Part shown: positions 25,886 to 38,882 of the stretch, one piece after another
Position numbering within the stretch: position 1 is the stretch's first letter
Layout: each line of letters begins with the position of its first letter
From: Pseudarthrobacter sp. MM222
GTDB lineage: Bacteria; Actinomycetota; Actinomycetes; Actinomycetales; Micrococcaceae
NCBI RefSeq assembly: GCF_947090775.1
Contig: NZ_OX352321.1
Span: 1,550,001 to 1,614,000 of the forward strand
DNA: 64,000 nt
Reading direction: 5' to 3'
Translations under genes and position numbers: made by a program
Notes under the pieces: generated by a model
Databases searched by the model: none
Told to the model about the DNA's origin: nothing
What the model saw: only the letters and a program-made list of their open reading frames with translations

Positions 25886-27199
25886 GTGTCCCAGCAAAAT
25901 GATCCCCGTCCCCAGCAGAACGACCCCAGCTTCGCCAATATCTGGCAGGAGCTGAAATGGCGCGGCCTTGTCCACGTGTCCACGGACGAGGCGGAGCTGG
26001 AAAAGCTCCTCGCCGGCGACCCCATTACGTACTACTGCGGCTTCGACCCGACAGCGCCCAGCCTGCACCTCGGAAACCTGGTCCAGCTCCTGCTCATGCG
26101 GCGCATCCAGCTCGCCGGCCACAAGCCGCTCGGCTTGGTCGGCGGATCCACTGGCCTGATCGGTGACCCCCGGCAGACCGCCGAGCGCGTCCTGAACACG
26201 CCCGAGACTGTCGCTGAATGGGTAGGCAAACTTCAGGCACAGGTCCAGCGCTTCCTCAGTTTCGAGGGAAACAACGCCGCCCGGATGGTCAACAACCTGG
26301 ACTGGACCGCCCCGCTGAGCGCCATCGACTTCCTGCGCGGAATCGGCAAGCACTTCCGTGTGGGCACCATGATCAAAAAAGACATTGTTGCCAACCGCCT
26401 GAATTCCGACGAGGGAATCAGCTACACCGAGTTCAGCTACCAGATCCTGCAGGGCATGGACTACCTCCAGCTCTTCCGCGATTACGGCTGCGTCCTCCAG
26501 ACCGGCGGCTCGGACCAGTGGGGCAACCTGACCAGCGGCACCGACTTAATCCGGAAGGTCGAGGGCAAGCACGTCCACGCATTGGGGACACCGCTCATCA
26601 CGAACGCCGACGGCACCAAGTTCGGCAAGAGCGAGGGCAATGCCATCTGGCTCGATCCCGAGATGTGCAGCCCGTACGCCTTCTACCAGTTCTGGCTCAA
26701 CACGGCGGATAACGACGTCGTGGCCCGCCTCCGGATCTTCACCTTCCTGAGCCGCGCCGAAATCGAAGCCCTGGAGGCGTCCGTTGCAGAACGCCCCTTC
26801 GCCCGCGAAGGGCAGCGGAAGCTGGCGTACGAAGTGACCTCCCTCGTTCACGGTGTGGACGCCACGGAGAAAGTCATCGCCGCGTCCGCCGCGCTCTTCG
26901 GCAACGGAGACCTCACGGTCCTGGACGAGGCAACGCTCAAGGCGGCAACCTCCGAATTGCCGTCCGCCACTGTAGATGCGGCTTCCCTTGGGATCATCGA
27001 ACTGCTGGTGGCCTCGGGGCTCTCGGCGAGCAAGTCCGCCGCGCGCCGGACGGTCGGCGAGGGCGGAGCGTACGTCAACAACACCAAGGTGTCTGACCCC
27101 GAGGCGGTCGTTGACTCCAGCCAGCTGCTCCACGGCCGGTACCTGCTGCTGCGCCGGGGGAAGAAGAACCTGGCCACGGTGGAAGTCTACGCGGCCTAG
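25886..27199 (+). CDS. tyrS: Tyrosine-tRNA ligase
   Basis: TyrS charges tRNA-Tyr. The 437-residue class I enzyme shows the HIGH-type motif SLHLGNLVQ near residue 62, the tyrosine pocket YTEFSYQILQGMDYLQL, the KMSKS-type loop KFGKSEGNAIW near residue 245, and a C-terminal S4 domain (SASKSAARRTVGEGGAYVNN). I start at GTG 25886 because the upstream extension is repeat-derived Gly/Pro/Arg sequence. The order mpg-tyrS is conserved in M. tuberculosis. Confidence 0.96.
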   Translation: MSQQNDPRPQQNDPSFANIWQELKWRGLVHVSTDEAELEKLLAGDPITYYCGFDPTAPSLHLGNLVQLLLMRRIQLAGHKPLGLVGGSTGLIGDPRQTAERVLNTPETVAEWVGKLQAQVQRFLSFEGNNAARMVNNLDWTAPLSAIDFLRGIGKHFRVGTMIKKDIVANRLNSDEGISYTEFSYQILQGMDYLQLFRDYGCVLQTGGSDQWGNLTSGTDLIRKVEGKHVHALGTPLITNADGTKFGKSEGNAIWLDPEMCSPYAFYQFWLNTADNDVVARLRIFTFLSRAEIEALEASVAERPFAREGQRKLAYEVTSLVHGVDATEKVIAASAALFGNGDLTVLDEATLKAATSELPSATVDAASLGIIELLVASGLSASKSAARRTVGEGGAYVNNTKVSDPEAVVDSSQLLHGRYLLLRRGKKNLATVEVYAA

Positions 27200-27231
27200 C
27201 AGGCGTCTTCCGCAGCCCAAGGCGTCATCCG

Positions 27232-27273
27232 CACGCTCCTCCCCGCTGATTTGCACGGCCGGGGAGGAGCGTG
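27232..27273 (+). terminator. Hairpin terminator after tyrS
   Basis: A 14-bp perfect stem (CACGCTCCTCCCCG with its complement) has a 14-nt loop. There is no T-run, but the hairpin sits between tyrS and the rRNA leader. Confidence 0.6.
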
Positions 27274-27327
27274 TAATGTCTTCTGAGTCGCCACCGCTGA
27301 GTGGTGGCCAACCCCCACTAAAATAGA

Positions 27328-27372
27328 GAAGCAATTTCATCTGCGCTCGGCGCAGATATGAAAAATTGCTTC
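27328..27372 (+). other. Long leader hairpin of the rRNA operon
   Basis: GAAGCAATTT pairs with the complementary AAATTGCTTC, extended by CAT/ATG and CTGCGC/GCGCAG, closing on a TCG loop. It starts within a few bases of the expected transcription start. Confidence 0.6.
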
Positions 27373-27539
27373 GAATTTTGCTGGGCGGATTCGTTTCGCA
27401 AGCGAATTTCGAGAGAATATCCCGGATTTGCAAAGTGAATATGAATGAAATAAGCTGTAAACATCGCAGCGAAGGAAAGCGAAACAAAGTAATTCATTGA
27501 AATTCAAATGGATTGTTTCGACAAGTATTCGAATGTGTC

Positions 27540-27566
27540 TGTTGTTTGAGAACTCAATAGTGTGCC
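27540..27566 (+). other. 16S processing stem, upstream arm with antitermination-like core
   Basis: These 27 nt contain TTTGAGAACTCAATAGTG, the conserved actinobacterial pre-rRNA element. They pair with 29475-29501 in the spacer across the whole 16S gene with only one clear mismatch plus G-U pairs. This is the expected RNase III substrate for 16S release. Confidence 0.75.
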
Positions 27567-27720
27567 AAGTTTGTTGATACCAATTTATTATTAATTGGTT
27601 GAATTGACTGGATTGTGCCACCCCGTGGTGTGGTCTGGTTTTTACAGCTGGTTTCAAATTTTGTGCGGCCATTTTCTCCCGTTTTCCCGGGGGTGGTGGT
27701 TGTGTCTGTTTTTGTTTTAC

Positions 27721-29251
<1,531 letters not shown>

Positions 29252-29474
29252 AGCACCTACAACCACCCTGCCGGGCACATGCCCGTGTGGTGGGGTTGTC
29301 AGGAGTACGCCCGTTGCGCAGACGTTTGTTCTGCGGCGGGTGCTCACGGGTGGAATATCAGCAGATAGGTGCCTGGCGGCACATGCCGGCGGCTAGTACG
29401 GATCCCCTGACTGTGAGTCATCATGGCGGGGTGGTCCTGGAACGCGGCCGGAATGTTTCCGCTGGGTAGTGTTT

Positions 29475-29501
29475 GGCACACTGTTGGGTCCTGAGACAAC
29501 A
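29475..29501 (+). other. 16S processing stem, downstream arm
   Basis: GGCACACTGTTGGGTCCTGA and the following 7 nt complement the leader arm at 27540-27566, closing a stem around pre-16S rRNA. Confidence 0.75.
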
Positions 29502-29619
29502 GGACCGGGAGGTAACTTCCGGGGCTGGTTTGTTTCTGGTTTCCTGGCTGCACCGAGCGCACGGTTTGGCCCCCCTTTTTGTGGGGGTTCGTGTGGGGTG
29601 TGTGGTACGGGGTTGTTGT

Positions 29620-29646
29620 TTGAGAACTACATAGTGGACGCGAGCA
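29620..29646 (+). other. 23S processing stem, upstream arm
   Basis: TTGAGAACTACATAGTGGAC and the following 7 nt pair with 32973-32999 beyond the 23S gene, with one A-C mismatch and two G-U pairs. The core resembles the 16S leader element, so antitermination signal and processing arm coincide. Confidence 0.78.
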
Positions 29647-29782
29647 TCTTTTATAAGAAGCAATTTCCAAGAATATGAACCTGGATCTGTCCGGGTACTG
29701 CGTGCTGTGGCCCTTTGGGTTGTGGTGGTGGTGTCCGGGTGGTTTTCATGGTTCTCTCGAAATAGCGTTTTTGATCTTTTGT

Positions 29783-32903
<3,121 letters not shown>

Positions 32904-32972
32904 ACCACACACCACCCCGCGAACCCGTTCAAAAGGGGTTCGCACCCAGGGGGTGGTACAAAGAAACAAGAC

Positions 32973-32999
32973 TGCTTGCGTCCACTATGTGGTTCCCAA
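32973..32999 (+). other. 23S processing stem, downstream arm
   Basis: TGCTTGCGTCCACTATGTGG and the following 7 nt complement the spacer arm at 29620-29646. It lies in the 23S-5S spacer, after a GTTCAAAAGGGGTTCG hairpin. Confidence 0.78.
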
Positions 33000-33155
33000 C
33001 CAACAAACCCGGTCCCGCCGGCTTTGTTGCCACGGGAACAAGAAAACCACAACTGAATAACAACACCACCCCCGCCCCCAAAGGGCGGGAGCACCTGTTG
33101 TAACCACGAAGATTTCCCACCCCCACGCCCAGGCGCCCGGGGGACGGGTAACAGG

Positions 33156-33272
33156 GTTACGGCGGTCATAGCGTGGGGGAAACGCCCGGTCCCATCCCGA
33201 ACCCGGAAGCTAAGACCCACAGCGCCGATGGTACTGCACCCGGGAGGGTGTGGGAGAGTAGGTCACCGCCGG
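33156..33272 (+). rRNA. rrf: 5S ribosomal RNA
   Basis: The 117-nt gene begins GTTACGGCGGTCATAGCG and ends GGTCACCGCCGGA. The two ends pair as helix I, and the internal CCCGGTCCCATCCCGAAC segment is the universal loop B/helix III region. It is the last gene of the rRNA operon. Confidence 0.95.
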
Positions 33273-33285
33273 ACAAACATTAAGC

Positions 33286-33317
33286 CTCAGGCCCCGACAC
33301 AAACGTCGGGGCCTGAG
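33286..33317 (+). terminator. rRNA operon terminator
   Basis: A perfect 13-bp stem (CTCAGGCCCCGAC with its complement) and a 6-nt loop lie 13 bp after 5S, followed by CCATTT. It may also stop the convergent GNAT gene's transcript. Confidence 0.85.
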
Positions 33318-33395
33318 CCATTTAACACCCCGGAGCCCCCAGCCCTGGCGACGGCGTTGAAGGGCCGAGCGGTCCGCCGGCCGGCTGTCGGGGCT

Positions 33396-34184
33396 TCAGC
33401 GCCGCCAGCGGTAGGGGGTTGTCGTCGACACTCGGACCAAGCCAGACCTTTCCAGGATCGGGCGGGAGTATGCAGTTGAATCGCTGTGGATGAGTGTCTT
33501 GCCCATTTTCAGTGCAGATCGAGCCCGAGCCGCTGTGACAGCCCGGTAGATGCCCTGACCACGCCATCCCTCGACGGTGGCCCCGCCCCAAATGCCTGCG
33601 AATTCTGTTTCCGCGACCGGCTCGAGGCGGCCCGCGCTGATAATCCTCCCCTGGTATACGGCAACCCAGAGTTCCATGCCGTCGTCGTGTTCGACCCGAC
33701 GCAGCAGCCCTTCGGCGTTGTCATCGGAGACAGGCTCGCCGAAGACGTTATCCTGCATTGCGCTCATGGCGCGGATGTCCTGTTCTTCAGTCACTCTGTG
33801 GAGGCTGACCCCGGGCGGGAGTTGCACATCCACATTCAACGCGGTGGCTTCCCCGATCATGATCGACTCAGTCTCATCAGGCTCAAAGCCGTTCCGCAAT
33901 AGCGCGTCATGGAGTCCTGGCGCGTGATCATGACCACGGGTTTTCCACTCCACGCGCACGATCGCGGGATCTTTGCGGTAGACGGCAAGTGCTTCGACCA
34001 CCCACTGTGTAATCCTTTGTGCGCTGGCTCCATCGAGGTCCTGATAGGTCACGAAGCCCCGACCTCCTGCGAACGTCACGAGGCGCAGGGGCCCCAGCCG
34101 CTCAACGGCGATCGCGCCTGGGGTCTCCGCATCTGTCCGGAGTTGTTCGTCGTATGCCGTCAGGAATTGATTCAAAGAAGTCAT
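33396..34184 (-). CDS. GNAT family N-acetyltransferase
   Basis: This 262-residue protein carries a C-terminal GNAT fold that transfers acetyl from acetyl-CoA. The CoA loop is seen in GGATVEGWRGQGIYRAVTAARA near residue 215, with ELWVAVYQGRIISAGRLEPV as the preceding strands. The N-terminal ~110 residues look like a partial second GNAT-like half. I chose ATG at 34184 (MTSLNQFLTAYDEQL), preceded by GGGGGA; the longer frame antisense to the DUF4397 promoter is not real. The substrate is unknown. Confidence 0.85.
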   Translation of the reverse strand: MTSLNQFLTAYDEQLRTDAETPGAIAVERLGPLRLVTFAGGRGFVTYQDLDGASAQRITQWVVEALAVYRKDPAIVRVEWKTRGHDHAPGLHDALLRNGFEPDETESIMIGEATALNVDVQLPPGVSLHRVTEEQDIRAMSAMQDNVFGEPVSDDNAEGLLRRVEHDDGMELWVAVYQGRIISAGRLEPVAETEFAGIWGGATVEGWRGQGIYRAVTAARARSALKMGKTLIHSDSTAYSRPILERSGLVRVSTTTPYRWRR

Positions 34185-34293
34185 AGGTCCCCCACGGTAC
34201 ATCCAAGCCGCGGGCGTGGTGGAGGTTCCGGCTGGCCACCAAGCGGCGTAGTACGGCCTACGTCCAAGTCCGCAGAAAAATTTGCGGCCCGGT

Positions 34294-34322
34294 GCATCTA
34301 AGCCCGCCCTCCGCTCGGTAGT
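34294..34322 (+). promoter_or_regulatory. Candidate ECF-sigma promoter of the DUF4397 gene
   Basis: GCATCT (34294-34299) and CGGTAGT (34316-34322) are separated by 16 bp, and CGGTGCATCTAAGCC as a whole recurs as CGGTACATCCAAGCC at 34195-34209. An ATC-containing -35 and CGT-like -10 fit ECF sigma recognition better than the housekeeping consensus. Assignment to the neighbouring sigma factor is inference. Confidence 0.4.
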
Positions 34323-34374
34323 AAGGGGTGTCAGCACACACCGCCCGCATGCGGGCCTCGATGAGGAGCTTGAA

Positions 34375-35076
34375 ATGCGTAAATCACTCTCTGCAGCCGC
34401 CGGAGTATTGACCCTTCTGGCTGGAGTCGCCGTGGCAGGTCCTGCCCAAGCTGGTGACAGGCATAACGACACAGCGAGGCTGTCCGTCTTGCACGGCGTC
34501 CCCGGTCTCACCGTGGATGTTTGGGTCGACGGCAAGTTAACGCTTGACAACTTCAAGTCGGGCACGTTGGCCGGCCCGCTGGAAGTCCCCGACGGGCACC
34601 ACAAAATCGCAATTACCGGGGCAGACGCCACTAGCGCCGACAACCCGGTGATCGGCCCAGTCAGAGTGGACCTGGAGGATGGCCGGAACTACACAGCCGT
34701 GGCGCACCTCAAAGCTGACGGCACCCCGACGGCTACCCTTTTCCGCAATAGCATCTCGCCGAGCCCGGATGGAGAGGGAAAGCTGACAGTCCGGCACGTC
34801 GCCGCAGCACCGGCCGTCGACGTCCTCGCCGGTGGAAAGGCCGTGGTCAAGGGCCTTACCAACTCCCATCAGAGGAAGCTCATCCTCAAGGCAGGAACGG
34901 TCTCGGCTTCGGTTGCACCGGCGCGGTCCACCAACCCGGTGCTCGGGCCCGCCGATGTCCCGGTCACCGAGGGGAAGAACACCATTGTCTATGCCTGGGG
35001 CAGCCTCGCCGACAACAACCTCGGCATCGCGGTCCAGGTGGTGGACCTCCGGTCGGGCAGCAAACACGACGACTGA
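34375..35076 (+). CDS. Secreted DUF4397 domain protein
   Basis: The 233-residue product starts with a signal peptide (MRKSLSAAAGVLTLLAGVAVAGPAQA, cleavage after AQA). Most of the rest is DUF4397: the domain's two sheets begin at RLSVLHGVPGLTVDVWVDGK and KLTVRHVAAAPAVDVLAGGK, suggesting two related halves. DUF4397 proteins are exported and poorly understood; some are near sortase or fasciclin genes. The ATG at 34375 has GAGGAG 8 nt upstream. It is followed by an ECF sigma factor and its anti-sigma, so it is a likely regulon member. Confidence 0.88.
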   Translation: MRKSLSAAAGVLTLLAGVAVAGPAQAGDRHNDTARLSVLHGVPGLTVDVWVDGKLTLDNFKSGTLAGPLEVPDGHHKIAITGADATSADNPVIGPVRVDLEDGRNYTAVAHLKADGTPTATLFRNSISPSPDGEGKLTVRHVAAAPAVDVLAGGKAVVKGLTNSHQRKLILKAGTVSASVAPARSTNPVLGPADVPVTEGKNTIVYAWGSLADNNLGIAVQVVDLRSGSKHDD

Positions 35077-35236
35077 GCTCCGCGCAGGTCATTTGGCCGC
35101 TGTTTGTTCGGGCAGCGGGGCCGCGATGACCGCGGCCCCGCTTCCGCCCATGGACGTTATTTCACCGTTGCGGGTCAGCCCGGGGCGGGGCATAATGGCG
35201 TTCGACAGGGCTCGCTGCCGCTCTAAGGAGCATCCG

Positions 35237-35806
35237 ATGGAGGCTGCCGCGCACGGTTGGGATGTGGCCCTCGATCGTGCGTTTGCCGCCGGAGATGAAC
35301 ATGCCCTCGCCGAGGCATATCGGAAGATGAGTCCTTTGGTTCACACCTTGGCCCTGAGATCCCTGAGGGAGCGTGCCAGCGCCGATGACGTAACCCAGGA
35401 GGTCTTTATCCGGGCCTGGAAGTCGAGGACAAGTTATCGCCCCGACGCATCCCGGCTGCCGGCATGGCTGATCGGAATCACCAGGAATGCGATCAACGAT
35501 GCGCTGTCCGCGCGCTCTCGGCAGCATGACCTCGAACAGTCCGCCCTGCAACTCGTCAGCGACCCAGCCGCGACTGTCGAGGCAAAGGACGTCGAGGCCG
35601 TTGCGGATCGCATAACGTTGGAAGATGAACTTGAGCGGCTAGGGGATCCACAGAGGGCAATCATGCACCTGGCGTTTTATGAGGACTTGACCCACGATCA
35701 GATCTCATCGCGCCTGCAACTCCCGCTTGGAACGGTCAAGAGCCACATTCGGCGAAGCCTCACCCGATTGCGGGCCCGCCTGGAGGTGGAACATGGCACA
35801 CCTTGA
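35237..35806 (+). CDS. ECF sigma factor, SigK/RskA-partner type
   Basis: The 189-residue protein has region 2 (EAYRKMSPLVHTLALRSLRERASADDVTQEVFIRAWK) and region 4 (GDPQRAIMHLAFYEDLTHDQISSRLQLPLGTVKSHIRRSLTRL). I chose ATG at 35237 with TAAGGAG upstream; the longer frame overlaps the DUF4397 gene. Its 3' end overlaps the anti-sigma gene by 14 bp, the usual sigma/anti-sigma coupling. By its partner it resembles ECF factors controlled by RskA, which respond to envelope or redox signals. Confidence 0.92.
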   Translation: MEAAAHGWDVALDRAFAAGDEHALAEAYRKMSPLVHTLALRSLRERASADDVTQEVFIRAWKSRTSYRPDASRLPAWLIGITRNAINDALSARSRQHDLEQSALQLVSDPAATVEAKDVEAVADRITLEDELERLGDPQRAIMHLAFYEDLTHDQISSRLQLPLGTVKSHIRRSLTRLRARLEVEHGTP

Positions 35807-36644
35807 TGACGAGCAGCTCAGTCTTCTGGCGCTCGGTGAGGACCTCGGCGAGGACGCCACCCTACATGTTGAGCAGTGCCGGGAGTGTGCAGAGACTCTG
35901 AAGTCCTTGCAGGACATCGTGCTCGTTGCCACCACCGACCCCAATACGGTGCAACTCCAAGCACCCGGCAGCCACAATTGGGCCGCCATCCATGCAGCAC
36001 TCGAGCTCTCCCCGTCCCTGGCGGCGGATCCCGTGAGCGTTATTGCCGATGCCGGCAGCCGGACGTCCAGCAACGAGACTTCCGGCGCGAGGCCGGACGA
36101 CACATCCGGATTAGTAGCGCCAACGCCCTTGCGCCCCAGCAACATCCGGTCCGGCGCGCGTCCCGGTCTGTGGATTTTGGGGGTCGCTGCCGGAACCGCC
36201 GCAGGGCTAGTCATCGGGGCCTGGACGGCGGCGAGCATTCTTGGGCCAGCCGGACCCCCGCTCAGCGGCCCCACGATTTCGGCGCCAACGCAGACAGAAC
36301 CAGCTGCCGTGCTGCTGGCTGAGGCGTCACTGCAGCCGTTGGCGTCACACTCTTCCAGCGGCGACGCAGTGGTGCAACGGCTGGCCGACGGTTCGCGGCA
36401 ATTGGTGATCCGTCTCCCGGATGAACCCCTGCCGGGCTTCCGGGAGGTCTGGGTGGGTTCGTCGGACTTGTCCAAAATGGTCAGTCTGGGTGTGCTGGGG
36501 GATCAGGCCGGCGTGTTCGTTCTTCCCTCCGGCCTGGACCTGGCCCAGTATCCGATCGTTGATATCTCGCAGGAGCCCTACGACGGCGATCCGGCACATT
36601 CCGCGGAAAGTATCGCCCGAGGGGTGCTGACCCTGCAGGGGTGA
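35793..36644 (+). CDS. RskA-like transmembrane anti-sigma factor
   Basis: This 283-residue protein holds the sigma factor inactive at the membrane. The cytoplasmic part includes the zinc anti-sigma motif HVEQCRECAETL near residue 27. A single transmembrane helix runs at about residues 147-167 (WILGVAAGTAAGLVIGAWTA). The outer domain (~200-283) matches the RskA C-terminal fold (LVIRLPDEPLPGFREVWVGS to SIARGVLTLQG). Release would need regulated proteolysis, by proteases encoded elsewhere. The start overlaps the sigma gene. Confidence 0.9.
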   Translation: MAHLDDEQLSLLALGEDLGEDATLHVEQCRECAETLKSLQDIVLVATTDPNTVQLQAPGSHNWAAIHAALELSPSLAADPVSVIADAGSRTSSNETSGARPDDTSGLVAPTPLRPSNIRSGARPGLWILGVAAGTAAGLVIGAWTAASILGPAGPPLSGPTISAPTQTEPAAVLLAEASLQPLASHSSSGDAVVQRLADGSRQLVIRLPDEPLPGFREVWVGSSDLSKMVSLGVLGDQAGVFVLPSGLDLAQYPIVDISQEPYDGDPAHSAESIARGVLTLQG

Positions 36645-36760
36645 CGCCGGCAGCGGTGGACCTCCCGCCGTCGTCGAAGCCGAAGGCGGGCATTTTGTGA
36701 CACTTCCCACCGGGACGGCGCTACGGTGCGATGCCGTTAGCCGGGCGGGGGGTACTCGCC

Positions 36761-36798
36761 TAGAATTGGAGGAGATGTACGGACTTCGAAGCGCTTGA
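36761..36798 (+). promoter_or_regulatory. Promoter with tiny 7-codon upstream ORF
   Basis: TAGAAT (36761-36766) is a good -10. Eight nt later a 7-codon frame begins (MYGLRSA, 36775-36798). It would sit at the very 5' end of the mRNA for the RGG-TPR protein and could be translated without a leader. The remaining leader is about 83 nt. Confidence 0.35.
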
Positions 36799-36881
36799 TT
36801 TCGGGTTGCGTAGGAAACGAAACACGGAACAGAGCGGCTGCGATTGCGCCAGTGGTCAGCTCATAACAGGAGGAATCCAGC

Positions 36882-38876
36882 ATGGCTGAGCACAACGACG
36901 GCAATCGCGGCGGAAAAGACCGCGGCAACTTCGGAGGCGGACGAAACACCGGCGGGGGTGGTTTCCGCGGAACCAACAACTCGGGAGGCGACCCCCGAGG
37001 CTTCCGGGCACGGGAGGACCGCGGCTCGGAAGGTTCCCGCCCTCCCTTCAACGATCGTGACCGCAAGCCGTCGGGTGACCGTCCGGCGCGGGACGGTGAC
37101 CGTAAGCCGTTCACTGGTGGTGGTGACCGTAAGCCGTTTGGTGATCGTGCCCCGCGTGAAGGCGGCGGCGAGCGTCGCAGCTTCGGTGGCGGTGACCGTA
37201 AGCCGTTCAGTGGTGGCGGTGACCGTAAGCCGTTCAGTGGTGCCGGTGACCGTAAGCCGTTTGGTGATCGTGCCCCGCGTGAAGGTGGTGGCGAGCGTCG
37301 CAGCTTCGGTGGCGGTGACCGTGACCGTAAGCCGTTTAGTGGTGGCGGTGACCGCGATCGCAAGCCGTTCACCGCCGGCGGTGACCGGGACCGCAAGCCG
37401 TTTGGTGATCGTGCCCCGCGTGAAGGCGGCGGCGAGCGTCGCAGCTTCGGTGGTGGTGACCGCGATCGTAAGCCGTTTAGTGGTGGCGGTGACCGCGATC
37501 GCAAGCCCTTCAGTGGTGGCGGTGACCGTGACCGTAAGCCGTATGGGGATCGTGCCCCGCGTGAAGGCGGCGGCGAGCGTCGCAGTTTCGGTGCCGGTGA
37601 CCGTGACCGCAAGCCCTTCAGTGGCGGCGACAACCGTAAGCCGTTCGGCAGCCGGGACGACCGTCCGGCCCGCAGCTTCGACCGGGACGACCGTCCGGCC
37701 CGCGGCTTCGACCGTGGCGGCGACTCGGGTCCGCGCCAGTTCGGCCGCGACCGTGCCGAGGACCGTCCGGTCCGCGTCCCCAACGCCCGGGATCTCCGGA
37801 GCGCCAACCGCCCGGACCGTGAGCGCTCACCCCAGATCGATGACGACGTCACGGGCAAGGAGCTGGACCGCGGCACCCAGCACCAGATCAAGACCCTGGA
37901 GGACAACAGCGCCGAGTGGGTGGCGCGCCACCTCGTGATGGCCGGACGCCTCATCGACGACGAACCCGAGCTTGCCTTCCAGCATGCCCTCGCTGCCAGC
38001 CGGCGCGGGGGGCGCCTCGCGGCTGTCCGTGAAGCCGTCGGCCTGACCGCATACGCTGCCGGACACTATGGCGAGGCACTCCGCGAATTCCGCACCTACC
38101 GCCGTATCAGCGGCTCCAACATGCACCTGCCTGTCATGGCAGACTGCGAACGTGGCCTCGGACGCCCGGACCGCGCCCTCGACATGGCGCGCTCGGACGA
38201 GGCCAAGGATCTTGACGCGCCCGGCAAGGTGGAACTGGCCATCGTGGCCGCCGGAGCCCGCTCCGATCTGGGACAGCTTGATGCCGCCGTTTCGGAACTG
38301 GAGATCGCACAGCTGGACATCAACCGGGCCTTCTCCTACAGCCCGCGCCTCTTCCGTGCCTATGCGGACGCCTTGACGGCGGCCGGCCGCGCCCCGGAGG
38401 CCGAAAAGTGGAACCGCCAGGCAGTCGTCGCCGAGAACGCGCTCGGCGTTGGTGGCGACGAGGAACCGGACATCATCGACCTCGGCTGGGACGAGGAAGA
38501 GGAAGCCCGCGAGGAAGAACAGCAGCGCCGGCTGGTCGCCCAACAGGCCGCCGAAAAGACGGCTGCCGCCGAAGAGTCCGCACCCCGGGCGGCCACGGCC
38601 GCGGCCGTGGCCGGCATTGCGGAGACGCCCGCAGCGGACTCCGGACTTGCTGCGCTCGAGGAAGGTTCCGACGACGTCGAGCCCGGCTTCTTCGAAGCTG
38701 ACGACGCGGAGTCGGATGAGGATTCCGTGGAGCGGGACGCCCTGGACCGCTCCGAGGTGCTGGCTGGCGACGAGTCCGAGGACACGGCAGAGGATGCTGC
38801 TGACGAGTACGACGCCGCCGAATTCGACGCCGACCACGCAACGGACCCCGACCAGCCGAACCGCACCGAGGACTAG
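36882..38876 (+). CDS. RGG-like low-complexity TPR protein
   Basis: This 664-residue protein has three distinct parts. Residues 1-~300 are a basic, Gly/Arg/Asp-rich disordered region with many GDRDRKPFSGG units and four copies of GDRAPREGGGERRSFG. Residues ~305-505 form a helical TPR-like domain (SAEWVARHLVMAGRLIDDEP, AAYAAGHYGEALREFRTYRR). Residues ~510-664 are strongly acidic. It has no catalytic motif. A homologous TPR gene (M. tuberculosis Rv1691) sits in the same place before the HAD phosphatase, but I do not recall such a repeat region there. RNA or ribosome-precursor binding is a guess. AGGAGG precedes the ATG. Confidence 0.85.
   Translation: MAEHNDGNRGGKDRGNFGGGRNTGGGGFRGTNNSGGDPRGFRAREDRGSEGSRPPFNDRDRKPSGDRPARDGDRKPFTGGGDRKPFGDRAPREGGGERRSFGGGDRKPFSGGGDRKPFSGAGDRKPFGDRAPREGGGERRSFGGGDRDRKPFSGGGDRDRKPFTAGGDRDRKPFGDRAPREGGGERRSFGGGDRDRKPFSGGGDRDRKPFSGGGDRDRKPYGDRAPREGGGERRSFGAGDRDRKPFSGGDNRKPFGSRDDRPARSFDRDDRPARGFDRGGDSGPRQFGRDRAEDRPVRVPNARDLRSANRPDRERSPQIDDDVTGKELDRGTQHQIKTLEDNSAEWVARHLVMAGRLIDDEPELAFQHALAASRRGGRLAAVREAVGLTAYAAGHYGEALREFRTYRRISGSNMHLPVMADCERGLGRPDRALDMARSDEAKDLDAPGKVELAIVAAGARSDLGQLDAAVSELEIAQLDINRAFSYSPRLFRAYADALTAAGRAPEAEKWNRQAVVAENALGVGGDEEPDIIDLGWDEEEEAREEEQQRRLVAQQAAEKTAAAEESAPRAATAAAVAGIAETPAADSGLAALEEGSDDVEPGFFEADDAESDEDSVERDALDRSEVLAGDESEDTAEDAADEYDAAEFDADHATDPDQPNRTED
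37140..37592 (+). repeat. In-frame 48-bp repeats, four copies
   Basis: Copies at 37140-37187, 37263-37310, 37404-37451 and 37545-37592 each encode GDRAPREGGGERRSFG. They recur every 123-141 bp, with shorter GACCGTAAGCCGTT units between them. Recombination among them could change protein length without frameshift. Confidence 0.85.
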
Positions 38877-38882
38877 AAGCCC

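Larger units (their letters stand above)
27274..27720 (+). promoter_or_regulatory. rRNA operon promoter and leader region
   Basis: This 447-bp stretch is clearly AT-richer than its surroundings and has no gene. A CCAC/GTGG palindrome (27291-27307) precedes TAAAAT at 27319-27324, the most plausible -10. A long hairpin, a second small hairpin (ATTCG/CGAAT near 27392-27412) and the 16S processing arm follow. The region directs synthesis and folding of the pre-rRNA. Confidence 0.7.

Noticed and set aside
23191..26025. 944-codon open frame antisense to helR and tyrS
   Set aside because: High-GC third positions create long antisense frames; its translation shows no domain and the plus-strand genes have clear motifs.
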